A stretch of DNA of 64,000 bases, taken from contig JACVRA010000406.1 in NCBI GenBank assembly GCA_019828545.1, forward strand, positions 97,666-161,665. The letters are read 5' to 3'. Under the pieces are notes generated by a model that was not told where the DNA came from, did not search any database, and saw only the letters and a program-made list of their open reading frames with translations. A program made the position numbers and the translations under genes. Source of the DNA: Paracamarosporium sp. OC-R06-R3. Its lineage: Eukaryota > Ascomycota > Dothideomycetes > Pleosporales > Didymosphaeriaceae. Positions 1 through 10,065 of this stretch are shown piece by piece; the first letter of the stretch is position 1, and every line of letters begins with the position of its first letter.

Positions 1-2637
1 TCAAAGACGAGGGACCGAAGCCACCGGAGCGTGCTGCGTCGCCCAACGCAACAGAAGAGAAACCTCCCTCAAAGCCTCAGGTTGAACCTGAAGTGCGGCG
101 CAAGAGACGAAGATCCAACCAGCAGATGAAGAACATTTCCAGGTTGGGCATTGATCCAAACATTCTAGATGAGCGTGGACTCGAGTTCGAAACGTTGCTG
201 TCAGAGTTTGGATGGGGTAGCAGCGAGCTCTCAGCAAAGAACATTGAGTCTCTGGAATCTGACATCAAGCGCGAGATCGCCCGCGTTGAAGCGGGCAGCT
301 GGTTAAATCACCTTGAGCAGAAAGATGACCGCGTTGAAGCGGTCGAAAAGCTCCTGGATCGTGCAATCGCAGAATGCGACGAACTTGAGGGTCTCCTTAC
401 TCTATACAATGTGGAGCTAAGCGTAAGTTGAAACTAATGCACGTTATCGCAATATGTACTGAACATCATGCTACAGAGTTTGAACGACGACATTGCGTTC
501 ATCGAAGCCCAGAGTCAAGGTTTGCAAGTTCAGACAGCAAACCAGCGGTTGCTGCAGAACGAGCTTACGCAACTTGTCGACACTATCTCCATAACTGAAG
601 ATCAGCTCATACCGCTCAGACGCGAACCGATTGGTAAGGTCAACGGGCTGCGTGCCATTGAGGACTCCCTGGTCCTACTCTACAAGGCCTTGATCACAAT
701 TGATCCCGCTTTCGTTGACAGTAGCCGCGCTGTCGGTGCAGACAGTCTCAACAAGATGACCAATTCAGGTTTTGGCAACAGCGAATTGGCTTCCATGCAA
801 GCACTGCAAGAAAAGAAGGATCGATATCTCAACGAAAGTGCCTTGTTTTTGGACCGGCTGAAAAAACATATGGAGATAACTTTTGGCGCCGCATTCCTGC
901 AAACCAAGGAAACCTTAGAACGTATCGATACGACGTCGATGCCTTCCACAAAAGCTAACATTGAGGCACATGATGTTGGACGTAATATGCTGTGGATGCT
1001 CAGCCCGGTTGTTCTTTTTGCAAAGGAAATCGATCGGGCTTCTTGGGATGCCCTTCTCCGCATGTATCAGAACCGAGCCGGTGCAGCTTATCAGGACGAG
1101 GTCCGGGGCAACATTCTGTCTTGGAAGCGGTTCGCTCGTGCACCTACTGGTGATGAGCAAGAGCTCTTGTTCACCGCACAAGAAAAGGAACCGGAAAGCC
1201 TCACTGGTGCCGCCAGGAAGCTTACTGTCAAACGAAGTCAAACTCTAGCTCGCGGTCTTCGGGCAGCTTCTGGCGACAAAGAAATCAAGCCGAACAAAAC
1301 CCAGGATGGGAAGCTGTTTGCCTTTGACGTGTTCGCTAGGGTTCTTGAGGATATTGGCCCCGTGCTACTAACCGAGCAAAACTTTGTGACAGAGTTCTTC
1401 CACGCAACTTCGACAGATTCTGTCGATTTTGCAGAGGCTGTTGCAAGGGCAAACCCCGAAAACCGTCGTGGACCTAACCTCTGGATCCGAAAGCAGTATG
1501 AAGCTGACAGAGCAATGGCCAAACGTGTAGCCGAAGTCATGGAGGATATTTTCTCGTTCTGGCCTACTGAAATCCAAAACTTGGTGGAGTGGGCTGTGAA
1601 TGCTGATCCATTGTATGTTTTTAGAATTGTTTAAGATGACCATCGCTAACACCGTCCTAGACAAGGTGTAGGCATCCTGTGCGCTGTCGATCGCAAACTG
1701 GTCGAAATTGAGGAATCTAACCAAGACTTCCTCACTCGTAACCTGCAGAAGGTGCATGAGCGTTTGACCGGTCTTTTCAGTCGTTTTGTGGACGAACAGA
1801 TTCGAGCTATCGAGGACACAAAGGTCAAGATCAAGAAACGGAAGGGGGTAATTGCATTCATGAAAACCTTCCCCCACTTCTCTGTGGCTATTGAAAACAT
1901 GTTGCCCGCCGCAGACGAGCAAGAACACCTCGAAATACGTCGTATGGTCGACGATGCGTATCAAAAGATCAACAAAGCCATGTTCGAGAGCTTGAAGGTC
2001 ATTGCCAAGGAGACACCGGCAGTTATGGCTACCCAAGGACAAGCTGATCCGGAAGACAAGGAAGCGCTCAACTACCACATCCTGCTCATTGAAAACATGA
2101 ATCACTACATCGAGGAAGTTGATGCGCGATCCGATCCCGTTTTAACGGACTGGAAAGTGAAGGCTCAAGATGAATTGAGGGAGCACATGGATCTTTATGT
2201 GGACGCTGTCATCCGACGACCGTTGGGCAAGCTTCTAGTGAGTCATAAAGACGCCTTACATATTTACACTTACTGATTACAACAAGGAATTCCTCGAATC
2301 AACAGAAACACTACTCACGCAGCCCGGAGCAAGCGCACCAGGGATCGCCCAACGATCGTCCCACTCCCGCTCCGTTTTCAAGAAACTAGTACATTCCTTC
2401 GACGCGAAGGAAATTCGGAAGGGTATCGAAGCCCTCAAGAAGCGTGTCGACAAACATTTTGGTGATGCCGACGACCAAACGATTAGCCGCGACCTTGTCT
2501 TCAAGGTACTCAAAGAATGCGAGAAGAAATACGACAACGTCTACGATCGCACGATCCGCATCAACCAAGACGTATACTCAGGAGAGGTGGAGATGGATTG
2601 GAGCTCGAATGATGTTTCTGCTGCTTTCAGGAGATAA
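1..2637 (+). CDS. SEC3: Exocyst complex component Sec3, 5'-truncated by the window edge
   Basis: Sec3 is the exocyst landmark subunit that tethers secretory vesicles to the plasma membrane at sites of polarised growth. The reading frame is open from base 3. Proposed exons are <1-422, 477-1612, 1661-2237 and 2287-2637, joined in frame by introns with GTAAGT, GTATGT and GTGAGT donors. About 827 residues lie in the window. The stretch NILDERGLEFETLLSEFGW and the long helical region after it (EIEESNQDFLTRNLQKVHER, SRFVDEQIRAIEDTKVKIKK) are typical of the fungal Sec3 C-terminal domain. The basic segment RRKRRRSN precedes it. The N-terminal lipid-binding PH-like domain would lie upstream of the window. 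The gene is convergent with the next gene. Identity is by recalled family pattern; I see no frameshift or internal stop. Confidence 0.88.
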
Positions 2638-3186
2638 AGAGGTAGACATCAAGCACGTCTTTTATTCGGACTCTACGTGCATCCGTGCAATTTTGAGAGT
2701 TGTTGCTTGCATACCTCGTTGCTGGGTTTGAGCATCAACAGGCCTGGCGTTCTGGTATCTGGGGTTCCTCGGGCATGTGGCTCGAGCGTTACTTTGGAGT
2801 GCTGTTTCTGTGCTTGGGGAGCGTTTGATATCATGCTATTTAACGTAGTGCCAGGGTTGGGTGTACAACTGGAATTATTACACATGCATGTTTTTGGTGT
2901 CTGTGGTGAGAACTCCTCGTGATGAATGTTTATGGAGTTGGATGCTTAGTGAACCTCGCCACTACCCTGTTTTCTGCTTGGCCTCTCTGTAGTCGGACGA
3001 TCCGGATACGGTCCAAAGTCAATATTGTCTGCAAACCCTGATGTTGACATCTGGTATCCTGCTTCTAGTCTCGTTCTAGGCTGTACGTCAAAGACTCAAT
3101 ACCTCAACATGCGGGATGGCTACATTCATTTCTATCGCGTACATGCCATTTAGGCATCATGTGGATCTCTCCCCCATCGCCTGCCA
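2638..3186. other. Intergenic tract between convergent genes
   Basis: This 549-bp stretch separates the stop of SEC3 from the stop of the gene on the other strand, so it should carry two 3' UTRs and polyadenylation signals. Short ORFs in it have no recognisable protein character. I see no repeat or RNA gene. Confidence 0.6.
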
Positions 3187-4494
3187 TCAAACTACAATCA
3201 CCCTCCTCCGCCACCTGCCACTGAAATCCTGCCGATCACAAAGCACGCTATCGAACAGCGAACGACCCGACATATCAAACAACGTATACAGCGCATCAGT
3301 CACTTCAGCCTCCCAATCCAGCGCCCTCCCGTTCGGACCCGCATTGCACAGCATGTCCACTCTAACAAGCAACTTCCAGCAGTATCCCAGATACTTCTTC
3401 AACTCCTCTGCATTCTCCGCATGCAGCGGGTCCTCTCTAACAGGCAGTCGTCCTACAGGTACATACCCGGCCAGATCCATAACCTGCAGCGCGAGCTCAG
3501 CAGGCAATCCCTTCTTACCCAGGATACCGAGCACGGCGGGGATATCCGTTTTGGAAGGCACATGCATGCCTTGAAACGCAATGTGAACAAGCTCGTCTAC
3601 ACGCTGCGTCCCGAGATGCGCTTTCTGCCACCGCCCATACGGCGTGTCGTCGTATTCATGCCGGAACATACCGCGCGGTACGCCGAAGAAGTCGCGGTGC
3701 GGATACGTATGCGCGTCGCAGTGATATCCGTAGGGGAGGCCTGTACATTGCAGTATCATACGCTGGTACGCGGCCGTAAGTCGATAGTCATATTCTTCCC
3801 GGGCATACACGTTCCTACCCGCTGCTTCTTCTCTTGAGAGAAACAAATCACGGCTCGTAGCGTCGTACAGCTCAGGCTTGAGTGTAACAATGTTAAGGTA
3901 TATGTATGCGTACAGCGCGGCGTCTACGAGTTTATATAGCCCGAAACCGTGCGCGTTCGCCCAGTGGTCTTCGTGCCAGAGGCGGGAGAAGTAGATCTGT
4001 GGGTGGGACGCTAGACGGAATAATGTGTCCATTTCGCCATACATGAGCAGCGCTTTTGTTTGCTCGCAGGCGTCGCCACACTCGTCGAACATGTCGCCTT
4101 CTCCCGGCGCAGTGTCGTAAATGAAGCGTTTTGCTGTGCGTTCAAGGCGTGGGAGGATGGCATCTGGTGAGGTTGGAGTCGTGTAGGTCCCGTCAGTGGA
4201 TTTATATTTTAGTACTGTTTTTGACATTTTTTGAACGGAGGTGTCGGATATGAGGAGCTCGTCTGGGTCTGGGGGTGTTGGGTTTGCGGCGTATTTCTTG
4301 CGTTCGATGAGTGAGTAGGCGGATAGGGCGCGGGAGAAGCCGCGGATGAAGTGGAGTAGTTGTTTTCCTTGGTTTTCATCTTTTGTTTTGCGGAGGTAGA
4401 GGTTTGTGACTCCATTGTTGCGCGGGCTACGGTGGAGGTATGTGAGGTTGTCTGCCAGTGTCTGCCAGGGGATGGCATAAGCTTGGTGTGCCAT
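3187..4494 (-). CDS. Conserved fungal hypothetical protein, 435 aa
   Basis: An intact single-exon ORF from ATG at 4494 to the stop at 3187 encodes 435 residues. I do not recognise a catalytic domain. The protein is soluble-looking, with no signal peptide or membrane segment. The C-terminal third (LGKKGLPAELALQVMDLAGY, then VREDPLHAENAEELKKYLGYC and WKLLVRVDMLC) resembles a tail seen in many uncharacterised fungal proteins: an F-box-like 'LP-ELALQVLDLAGY' motif followed by 'DPLH..N..EL.KYL..CW'. That suggests a protein-interaction role, but no function is claimed. It is convergent with SEC3 and divergent from the DUF1295 gene. Codon use and the absence of stops support a real gene. Confidence 0.75.
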   Translation of the reverse strand: MAHQAYAIPWQTLADNLTYLHRSPRNNGVTNLYLRKTKDENQGKQLLHFIRGFSRALSAYSLIERKKYAANPTPPDPDELLISDTSVQKMSKTVLKYKSTDGTYTTPTSPDAILPRLERTAKRFIYDTAPGEGDMFDECGDACEQTKALLMYGEMDTLFRLASHPQIYFSRLWHEDHWANAHGFGLYKLVDAALYAYIYLNIVTLKPELYDATSRDLFLSREEAAGRNVYAREEYDYRLTAAYQRMILQCTGLPYGYHCDAHTYPHRDFFGVPRGMFRHEYDDTPYGRWQKAHLGTQRVDELVHIAFQGMHVPSKTDIPAVLGILGKKGLPAELALQVMDLAGYVPVGRLPVREDPLHAENAEELKKYLGYCWKLLVRVDMLCNAGPNGRALDWEAEVTDALYTLFDMSGRSLFDSVLCDRQDFSGRWRRRVIVV

Positions 4495-5090
4495 GGGGGA
4501 AGGGTAAGGTTAGCAGTGAAGTATTCTGTAGCAAGATGAAGGAGATTGGAGTAACATGAAAATCAGAAGGGTATTTTGGAAAGCCTCCGACAATAATAAG
4601 GCTATCAAGAGAGCTGCCAATATTTGTCTGCACTATCGTATTTGCCCATGCTTGACTCATTTTCAGTCAGCCAACGCACGGACTACTTTCTCCTCAAACA
4701 GTACTCCAACTATTGAAAACCCAAGAAGAACTGAAAAGGCGTTTATGTAGCTACAAGGTCACATAAATGCACTTCCAAATGTATAGGTAGTACGAGGTTG
4801 AATTTGGCGTTGCGCTCACCTAAGCTCAGCGTGAACTACCCCAACCCAAAATAGACGCAATGACGACATCGATCCGCGTCGCGTATCTAGACCCTGAACA
4901 TCAGATCGCAACACATCGAACAACGAACCATGCAGGATGACAAGGAGCGGAAGCAGCGCGTCACGGAACCGGTGTTTACAACGCCCCGAAATATATCATA
5001 TATAGCCTAGATCGTTAACCCAGAAGCCATCTCGTCTTTCGTCCGACCCATTCACCCTACACTTTTAGGATAGTATCACACAACATAGCG
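4495..5090. promoter_or_regulatory. Shared divergent promoter region
   Basis: This 596-bp region separates the start of the 435-aa protein on the minus strand from the DUF1295 gene on the plus strand. A TATA-like run (CATATATAG) lies at about 4998-5006, some 85-95 bp before the ATG at 5091. Transcription start sites are not visible from sequence alone. Confidence 0.45.
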
Positions 5091-6168
5091 ATGCCACTCC
5101 TCCAATCCCTCCTCCACGCGACGGCGTTCCGCACGCCGCTGCTAAGGACGTTGGTCCCGTCCGTCGCGCTTGCGTATGGAATCCAGACGGCCGTGGCGGT
5201 GCCGTCGATTGCGGCGCAGACGGAGCGCTTTTATGATCTGAGCGGTAGCTTGACGTATATCTCGTGCACGGCGCTGTCGTTCTTCATGCCTTATCTACGG
5301 GCGAAAAGCACGGGTGCTTTTCCCGGCGGTATAGCAGAGTACTTGAGTGCACCGGCGCCCGGGCAGGGGCTATGGTGGTGGAGACATGCGGTGCTGAGCG
5401 CTGCGGTGGGAATATGGGCTACACGATGTATGAAACCCTTAGCCTTTTTCTTCAAAGCGAACCACGTTCATACGGCACGATATCTAACAACAAACAGTAG
5501 GATCCTTCCTCTTCAAGCGCATCACCGAAGACTCCGGCACAGACTCCCGCTTCGACAACATTCGCAGCTCGCCTCCGAAATTCCTCGGCGCCTTCTTCGC
5601 ACAGGCAACATGGGTCTCTCTCTGCACGCTCCCCGTCGTCCTGGTGAACAGCCTGCCCCGCTCCGCCTTCGCCATCTCCCGCCTCCAGAACATGTCGTCC
5701 GCCATCCCACCCGCTGTCTCCGCGAAGCCGTACCCCCTCGAACTCCTCGGCCTCGCTATCTTCGCCTTCGGTCTGACCTTCGAGGTCATCGCTGACCGCC
5801 AGAAGTCCCAATGGAGCAGGGAGAAGAAGGAGAAGAAGCACTCTGAGGAGTTCCTCACGCGGGGGCTATGGTCTAAGTCGAGGCACCCCAACTACTTTGG
5901 GGAGATCACGCTGTGGAGCGGGCTTGCGATTGCGGCGTCGGGTCTTCTTTTGCGGCAGCCGGCGCAGGCGGGGCTGGGGTTGAGTGGTGCCAGCGGGAAG
6001 ATGCTTGTTGCGGGCATGTGTGCTGCGAGCCCTGCGTTCGTGGCGTTTTTGTTGCTGAAGGTTAGCGGGATTCCGTTGAGTGAGAATAAGTACGATGAGA
6101 AGTTCGGGGATAGGAAGGATTATAAGAAGTGGAAGGAGGAGACGCCGATGCTGATTCCGAAGTTTTGA
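5091..6168 (+). CDS. DUF1295 / steroid 5-alpha-reductase-like membrane protein
   Basis: Two exons, 5091-5427 and 5498-6168, encode about 335 residues. The intron begins GTATGA. Its acceptor must be the CAG ending at 5497: using the TAG three bases later would create an immediate TGA. Several hydrophobic segments are present (residues about 20-40 and 50-65, the segment around LELLGLAIFAFGLTFEVIAD, and a C-terminal one around AFVAFLLLKVSGIPL). The diagnostic motif WSKSRHPNYFGEITLW (RHPNYFGE) is shared by DUF1295 proteins and the C-terminal catalytic region of steroid/enoyl reductases, where it belongs to the NADPH-binding membrane core. The C-terminus is charged (KYDEKFGDRKDYKKWKEETP), as in the family. 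The likely site is the endoplasmic reticulum membrane. The substrate cannot be named. Confidence 0.85.
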
Positions 6169-6569
6169 ATGGGGTGTGGGTTGGAAAGGTCCTGGCGGTG
6201 CGCGAGTGAAGAGATGTAAATTGATCGCTTCTAGATGCGTGGCTTGGATGCTCATTCGGTTTCGGCTCGTGGTCAAATGGCTAAGGGGATCAAAAAATGT
6301 GTATTTGGATATCCTTGTAGTTCGTTTTACCGCTGTATGCACATACCGAATCCTCCTTTCCAAGAGCCCTCCGTTCTCCTTTTCCCATGTATACGCAGCC
6401 CTATCTAACCGTGGTCATCAGACACGTGCCCAGCTCATGTCTCGTTTCTTACCATCCTCATCTAAACAACGGCGCTACCCCTAGGCCTGACATTGTGGAT
6501 CGGCCGCGGGTTCGCCTTGTGCCTATATCAAAGTTAGCCACATAATCTTCACTCAGAATTATCGAGAAC
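6169..6569. other. Intergenic tract between convergent genes
   Basis: These 401 bp lie between the stop of the DUF1295 gene and the first stop of the aminotransferase on the opposite strand. They hold 3' UTRs. Bases 6485-6563 could also hold a short extra terminal exon and intron of the aminotransferase (see findings). Nothing else is recognised. Confidence 0.5.
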
Positions 6570-8341
6570 TCACTTCTTCACAATCCTCTCAATAGAATCC
6601 ATGCCCTTCGCCAGGGTATCCATCCTCGGCCCATAGCTCAACCTCACAAAGTGGTGGCACGGCGAATCGAACAAATCCCTACGCTTACTCGGGTTGAGAT
6701 CGAAGAAGATGCCCGGCACAACGATGACCTTCTCCTCAAGACACGCCTGGAAGAAGTTGAGTCCGTCGGCAATGGACTCAGGGAGATCCGACAGGTCGAG
6801 CCAGATGTAGAAGGTGGAGTTCGGCATGAAGGGGAACTTGAAGCCGATTTCCTGCAGGCGGCCGATGACGAAGTCGCGCTTGGTGCGGAAGTGCATCTGC
6901 AGGGCGCGCATCTCGTTGCGGACGCGCGGCGGCTCCAGCATCGACACGGCGGCCTCCTGGAACGGCACATTGCAGCCGCCGTCGAGGTACGAGCCGCAGC
7001 TGCCGATGGCCTGGATGAATTCCTTGGGGCCGAGGATCCAGGCTACGCGCCAGCCTGGCAGGCGGAAGCGCTTGGTTAGCCCGTCGATGATGAGCACGTC
7101 GTCCTCGTCGACATCCTCGACGTTGTCGGCCGCAGAGATGACGGTGCCGTCGCAGTTGGTCGTGTAGTTGTAGCCGCAGTAGAACTCATCCATGATGAGG
7201 GTTGCGCGGTCGCGGCAGATGTTCTGGATCTGCGCGAGCTCCGGGTTGGTGATCATCTGGCCGGTGGGGTTGCGAGGGTTGGACGTTAAGATGACTGAGG
7301 TGCCGCGCGCGATTTCGGTCGCGATCAAGTCGGGCGACATGTGGTACTTGTCGTCTTCGCCGAGGGGGATGGGGATGGCGGCGATGTTACGGAAGAGAGA
7401 CAACATCTCGTTGTAGGCGGTGTAGTCTAGTCGTGTTATTTTGTGATTTCCATCTTGTCCTTGATAGATGTATGGTACTCACCAGGAATGAAGAATCCCA
7501 GGTAGCAGTTGCCCAAGACCGCAGCAATACGGATCAAGCCCGCACGTCCACCGGGAACAATGCAAACGTTCTCCCACGTATACTGCGACTTCCTCCATTT
7601 GCGGTGGTGCTCGTTGTACAGCTTGGCGACGGCTTTACGGAGCGGCTTAATACCAGCCGTGGGACCATATTCACGGCCATGGCTCGAGATGTCGACCTCC
7701 TTGGGTCTCACAAAGCAGCCCTGGATCTCATCGTCGACCTCGGGCGCACCCTGACCCAAGTTCGCCCAGTCGTCGGGGTTCTCGAGATATCCGTGCTCGT
7801 AGGCGCGTTCAGAGGTCCATACTACACCGGTCGAGGCACGTGTGGGATCGAGACCAGCGTGGGGCTTGTGGCCTTCGTGGGAGTCGCGGAACTGTCGGTG
7901 GATCTTGGAGGTAAGCTCTGCAAGGATCGGTTAGCTGGATGCTGAATAGGAAACAATCCCCAAAAAGGGCGTAATCTTGTGATCAAGCCACGCCATAGAA
8001 CATGGCATTTCATAGTGGGGGATCGCCAAAGCAAAACATGCGTGAAATTCTCATGTTCCACAAGCACAAGGAACTCCGATTCCCAAGACTCTCCGTTTTC
8101 TCGAATCATTTCCAAGCTCTCCTGCCATCTCAGAAAATCACCCCTCTCTTTTTCAGCTCAGCGACAGCTCAGCGCGCTGCATAATGACGTTGCCCCTCCA
8201 AGCTCCTGCAGTGCAACCCTCCAAAAAAAACAAGACACTCGACTCACCATTCTCTGTGGGATCCTTCGTCGATGAAAACCGCCTGTTGCTGAAGGTCCCC
8301 GAGCGCTGCAGAATAGGCACTTTATCTGCGGAGAAAGACAT
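6570..8341 (-). CDS. PLP-dependent class I/II aminotransferase (ACC synthase/kynurenine aminotransferase-like)
   Basis: Three exons, 8341-8248, 7917-7483 and 7426-6570, encode about 461 residues. All junctions keep frame: GTGAGT donors, one CTAAC branch site close to the acceptor, TTGCAG and CTAG acceptors. Fold-type I aminotransferase landmarks are clear: the substrate loop SNPRNPTGQ at about 226-232, the PLP-phenol aspartate in MDEFYCGYNY at about 255, and the Schiff-base lysine in DGLTKRFRLPGWR at about residue 295. The family transfers an amino group between an amino acid and a 2-oxo acid; the donor cannot be fixed from sequence. The start chosen is the first ATG in frame. The N-terminus (RSGTFSNRRFSS) is basic and serine-rich and could be a weak mitochondrial signal. 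The C-terminus may be longer by splicing of a GTGAGT intron that overlaps the stop. Confidence 0.85.
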
Positions 8342-9378
8342 GGTGACTGTGGTTATGGTGTGCAAGTAGGCAAGTGTGGCAGCCCAATTAAGCTTTTCTA
8401 GCGCAGACTATCACCGTGGGACAGGCTCAGGTGGTACACACACAGCCCAAACAGACTACCCAGGGGGACTCGAAGAAGAACAAGAGAGAGATTAAAGCTT
8501 GAGACAAGAAGACAGCCAAACCTTATATCCAGGGAACGCGCGCCGATCGTGGGCACGCAGTCGCACGCCCAAGCTCCTCGCATGCCATCATGCAGCTAGG
8601 AAGGCAGCTCGCCGGCCCAACCTGGCGCCCGTCTCACCCTGGACCCAATCACTCCCCCATGATCCCCCAGCACGTCCTCTCACCGCCGCCACACCACCCC
8701 CGCTCGCCTGCACTACGACTTGCGGTCAAGATGCGCGCTGCTTGCTTTTTGCCATCCTCCTGAACGGTGCGCTGCTACTCGGCAGTTCGTTTCGAGCGTT
8801 TGTGGACGCAGTACCACGTCTGGTGCACTACCGTATGAGGGAATTCAGACGCCGCCTCCTACTCCCTCGGACTGCGCCACACATGCGCATGCACCTGGTT
8901 ACCCTCCATCCATCTTCTGGCACCTGCACCCTCGACAAATCCAAATCCAAACCCAAAGTCAAACACACGGCAAGACAATAATACCTCAATTCCCACGCAA
9001 CCGTCCCACCGCCCAATCAGCCCACTCCTCCTTTCAATTACCCATGAATCTCAATTATCCAAGATGAGACGGAAAGAAGGCTAGCAATACAGATGCATGC
9101 GTGACAGTCACCATAGCTACAGGCAAAACCACCACCATCGCTCGTTCCGAGGGCCCACGCTCCCGCTTCCGATCCCGCTTCCGATCCCTGTGTACGCACT
9201 GAGCACCGCGTTATCTATCGTAGCCCGATCCAACACGTTACTATTAACCCACGCGGCGCCCGCGCCTGGCTGACGCAACGCATCGTGTCGCGCAGCATAT
9301 ACCTAGCCCTATTGCACCACGCCACGCCACGCCATAATTGACACACTCCCTTTTCTCTCTAAACAAATAGGGACATCG
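8342..9378. other. Gene-free upstream region of the aminotransferase
   Basis: About 1 kb without a supported gene. It starts with the likely aminotransferase promoter and continues into C/A-rich sequence (pyrimidine-rich top strand around 8600-9070). ORFs of 60-160 codons here overlap each other in several frames and show no conserved motif, so they are not called. Confidence 0.5.
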
Positions 9379-9735
9379 CGTGGGAGACACTACCTACCTA
9401 CCTACCCACCCACTCAACGCATCTCCAATCTTATCCATCCATTGCGTATACGCGCAACATGGATCCCGCCCATCCCACACCACACACGTGCGTTGTAGCC
9501 TTATAGTCCAGGGCAGCGACACACAGAGCATCTAGCGATCCCGTCTCGCGATGTAACATGTCACCGTTCGAAGCTACAGGGCTGACGTCTCGCGAGGCTG
9601 ATGTCGGGCTTCTATGATCCTATGTGCGCGCACGCTGAACAGTGCTTCGAGCACGCACCTGCGCGGCCGGCAAGCCCGATGAAAGGGTGAAAGGTGCGGG
9701 ATTAATGGTAACTTGGCTTGCTTTGACTTTATCAG
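9379..9735. repeat. Dispersed repeat, copy A (direct orientation to copy B at 16065-16345)
   Basis: Bases from about 9379 (TGGGAGACACTACCTACC) to about 9735 align with 16065-16345. The core 9578-9660 (83 bp, starting AGGGCTGACGTCTCGCGAGG and ending GAGCACGCACCT) is identical in both copies. The flanking parts differ mostly by C/T and G/A changes plus small indels. No coding capacity is evident. It may be part of a transposon or a degraded long terminal repeat; the family is unknown. Confidence 0.8.
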
Positions 9736-9762
9736 ACGAAAGAGAAGTGGGAGTTTTGCTTA

Positions 9763-9989
9763 CTGCATCATCTCAAATAATGGCACTTTGCGAAGCTCAA
9801 AAGAGAAGGTTAGCCCTGTGAGATAATCGGGCAGAAACCCTTATGTGCGGAGAATAAGTAGGTATCCGGGACAAATGTGGTAGAGGACACGGCTTCTCCC
9901 TCTACTCGTGGGGAAATCTGTCCAATTATCGTGCTAGACTAACCTTCTCTTTTGAGCTTCGCAAAGTGCTATCATTTGAGATTATACGG
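9763..9989. mobile_element. Foldback MITE with long terminal inverted repeats and TA flanks
   Basis: The left arm 9770-9813 and right arm 9939-9982 are inverted copies matching at 42 of 44 bases (both contain GAAGCTCAAAAGAGAAGGTTAG or its complement). Similarity continues outward to give arms of about 51 bp, and inward more weakly (GATAATCGG against GATAATTGG). A TA dinucleotide lies directly outside each end (9761-9762 and 9990-9991), as expected for a TA target-site duplication of Tc1/mariner-type elements. The element is about 227 bp, non-coding, and sits 76 bp beyond the 3' end of the NLR coding sequence. Boundaries were inferred by eye. Confidence 0.75.
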
Positions 9990-10065
9990 TATGGCAGAAA
10001 AAGATTATCTATAGAAAGGTCCGCGCTACTCTAAAGATATAGTAGCGATCGAAGTGCAATAGAGC

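Noticed and set aside
1368..2105. 245-codon ORF antisense to SEC3
   Set aside because: It lies wholly opposite well-supported SEC3 exons and crosses a SEC3 intron; composition is that of an antisense shadow.
8499..9067. Overlapping plus-strand ORFs of 115-160 codons
   Set aside because: They overlap in different frames in C/A-rich DNA and have no motif or sensible gene structure.
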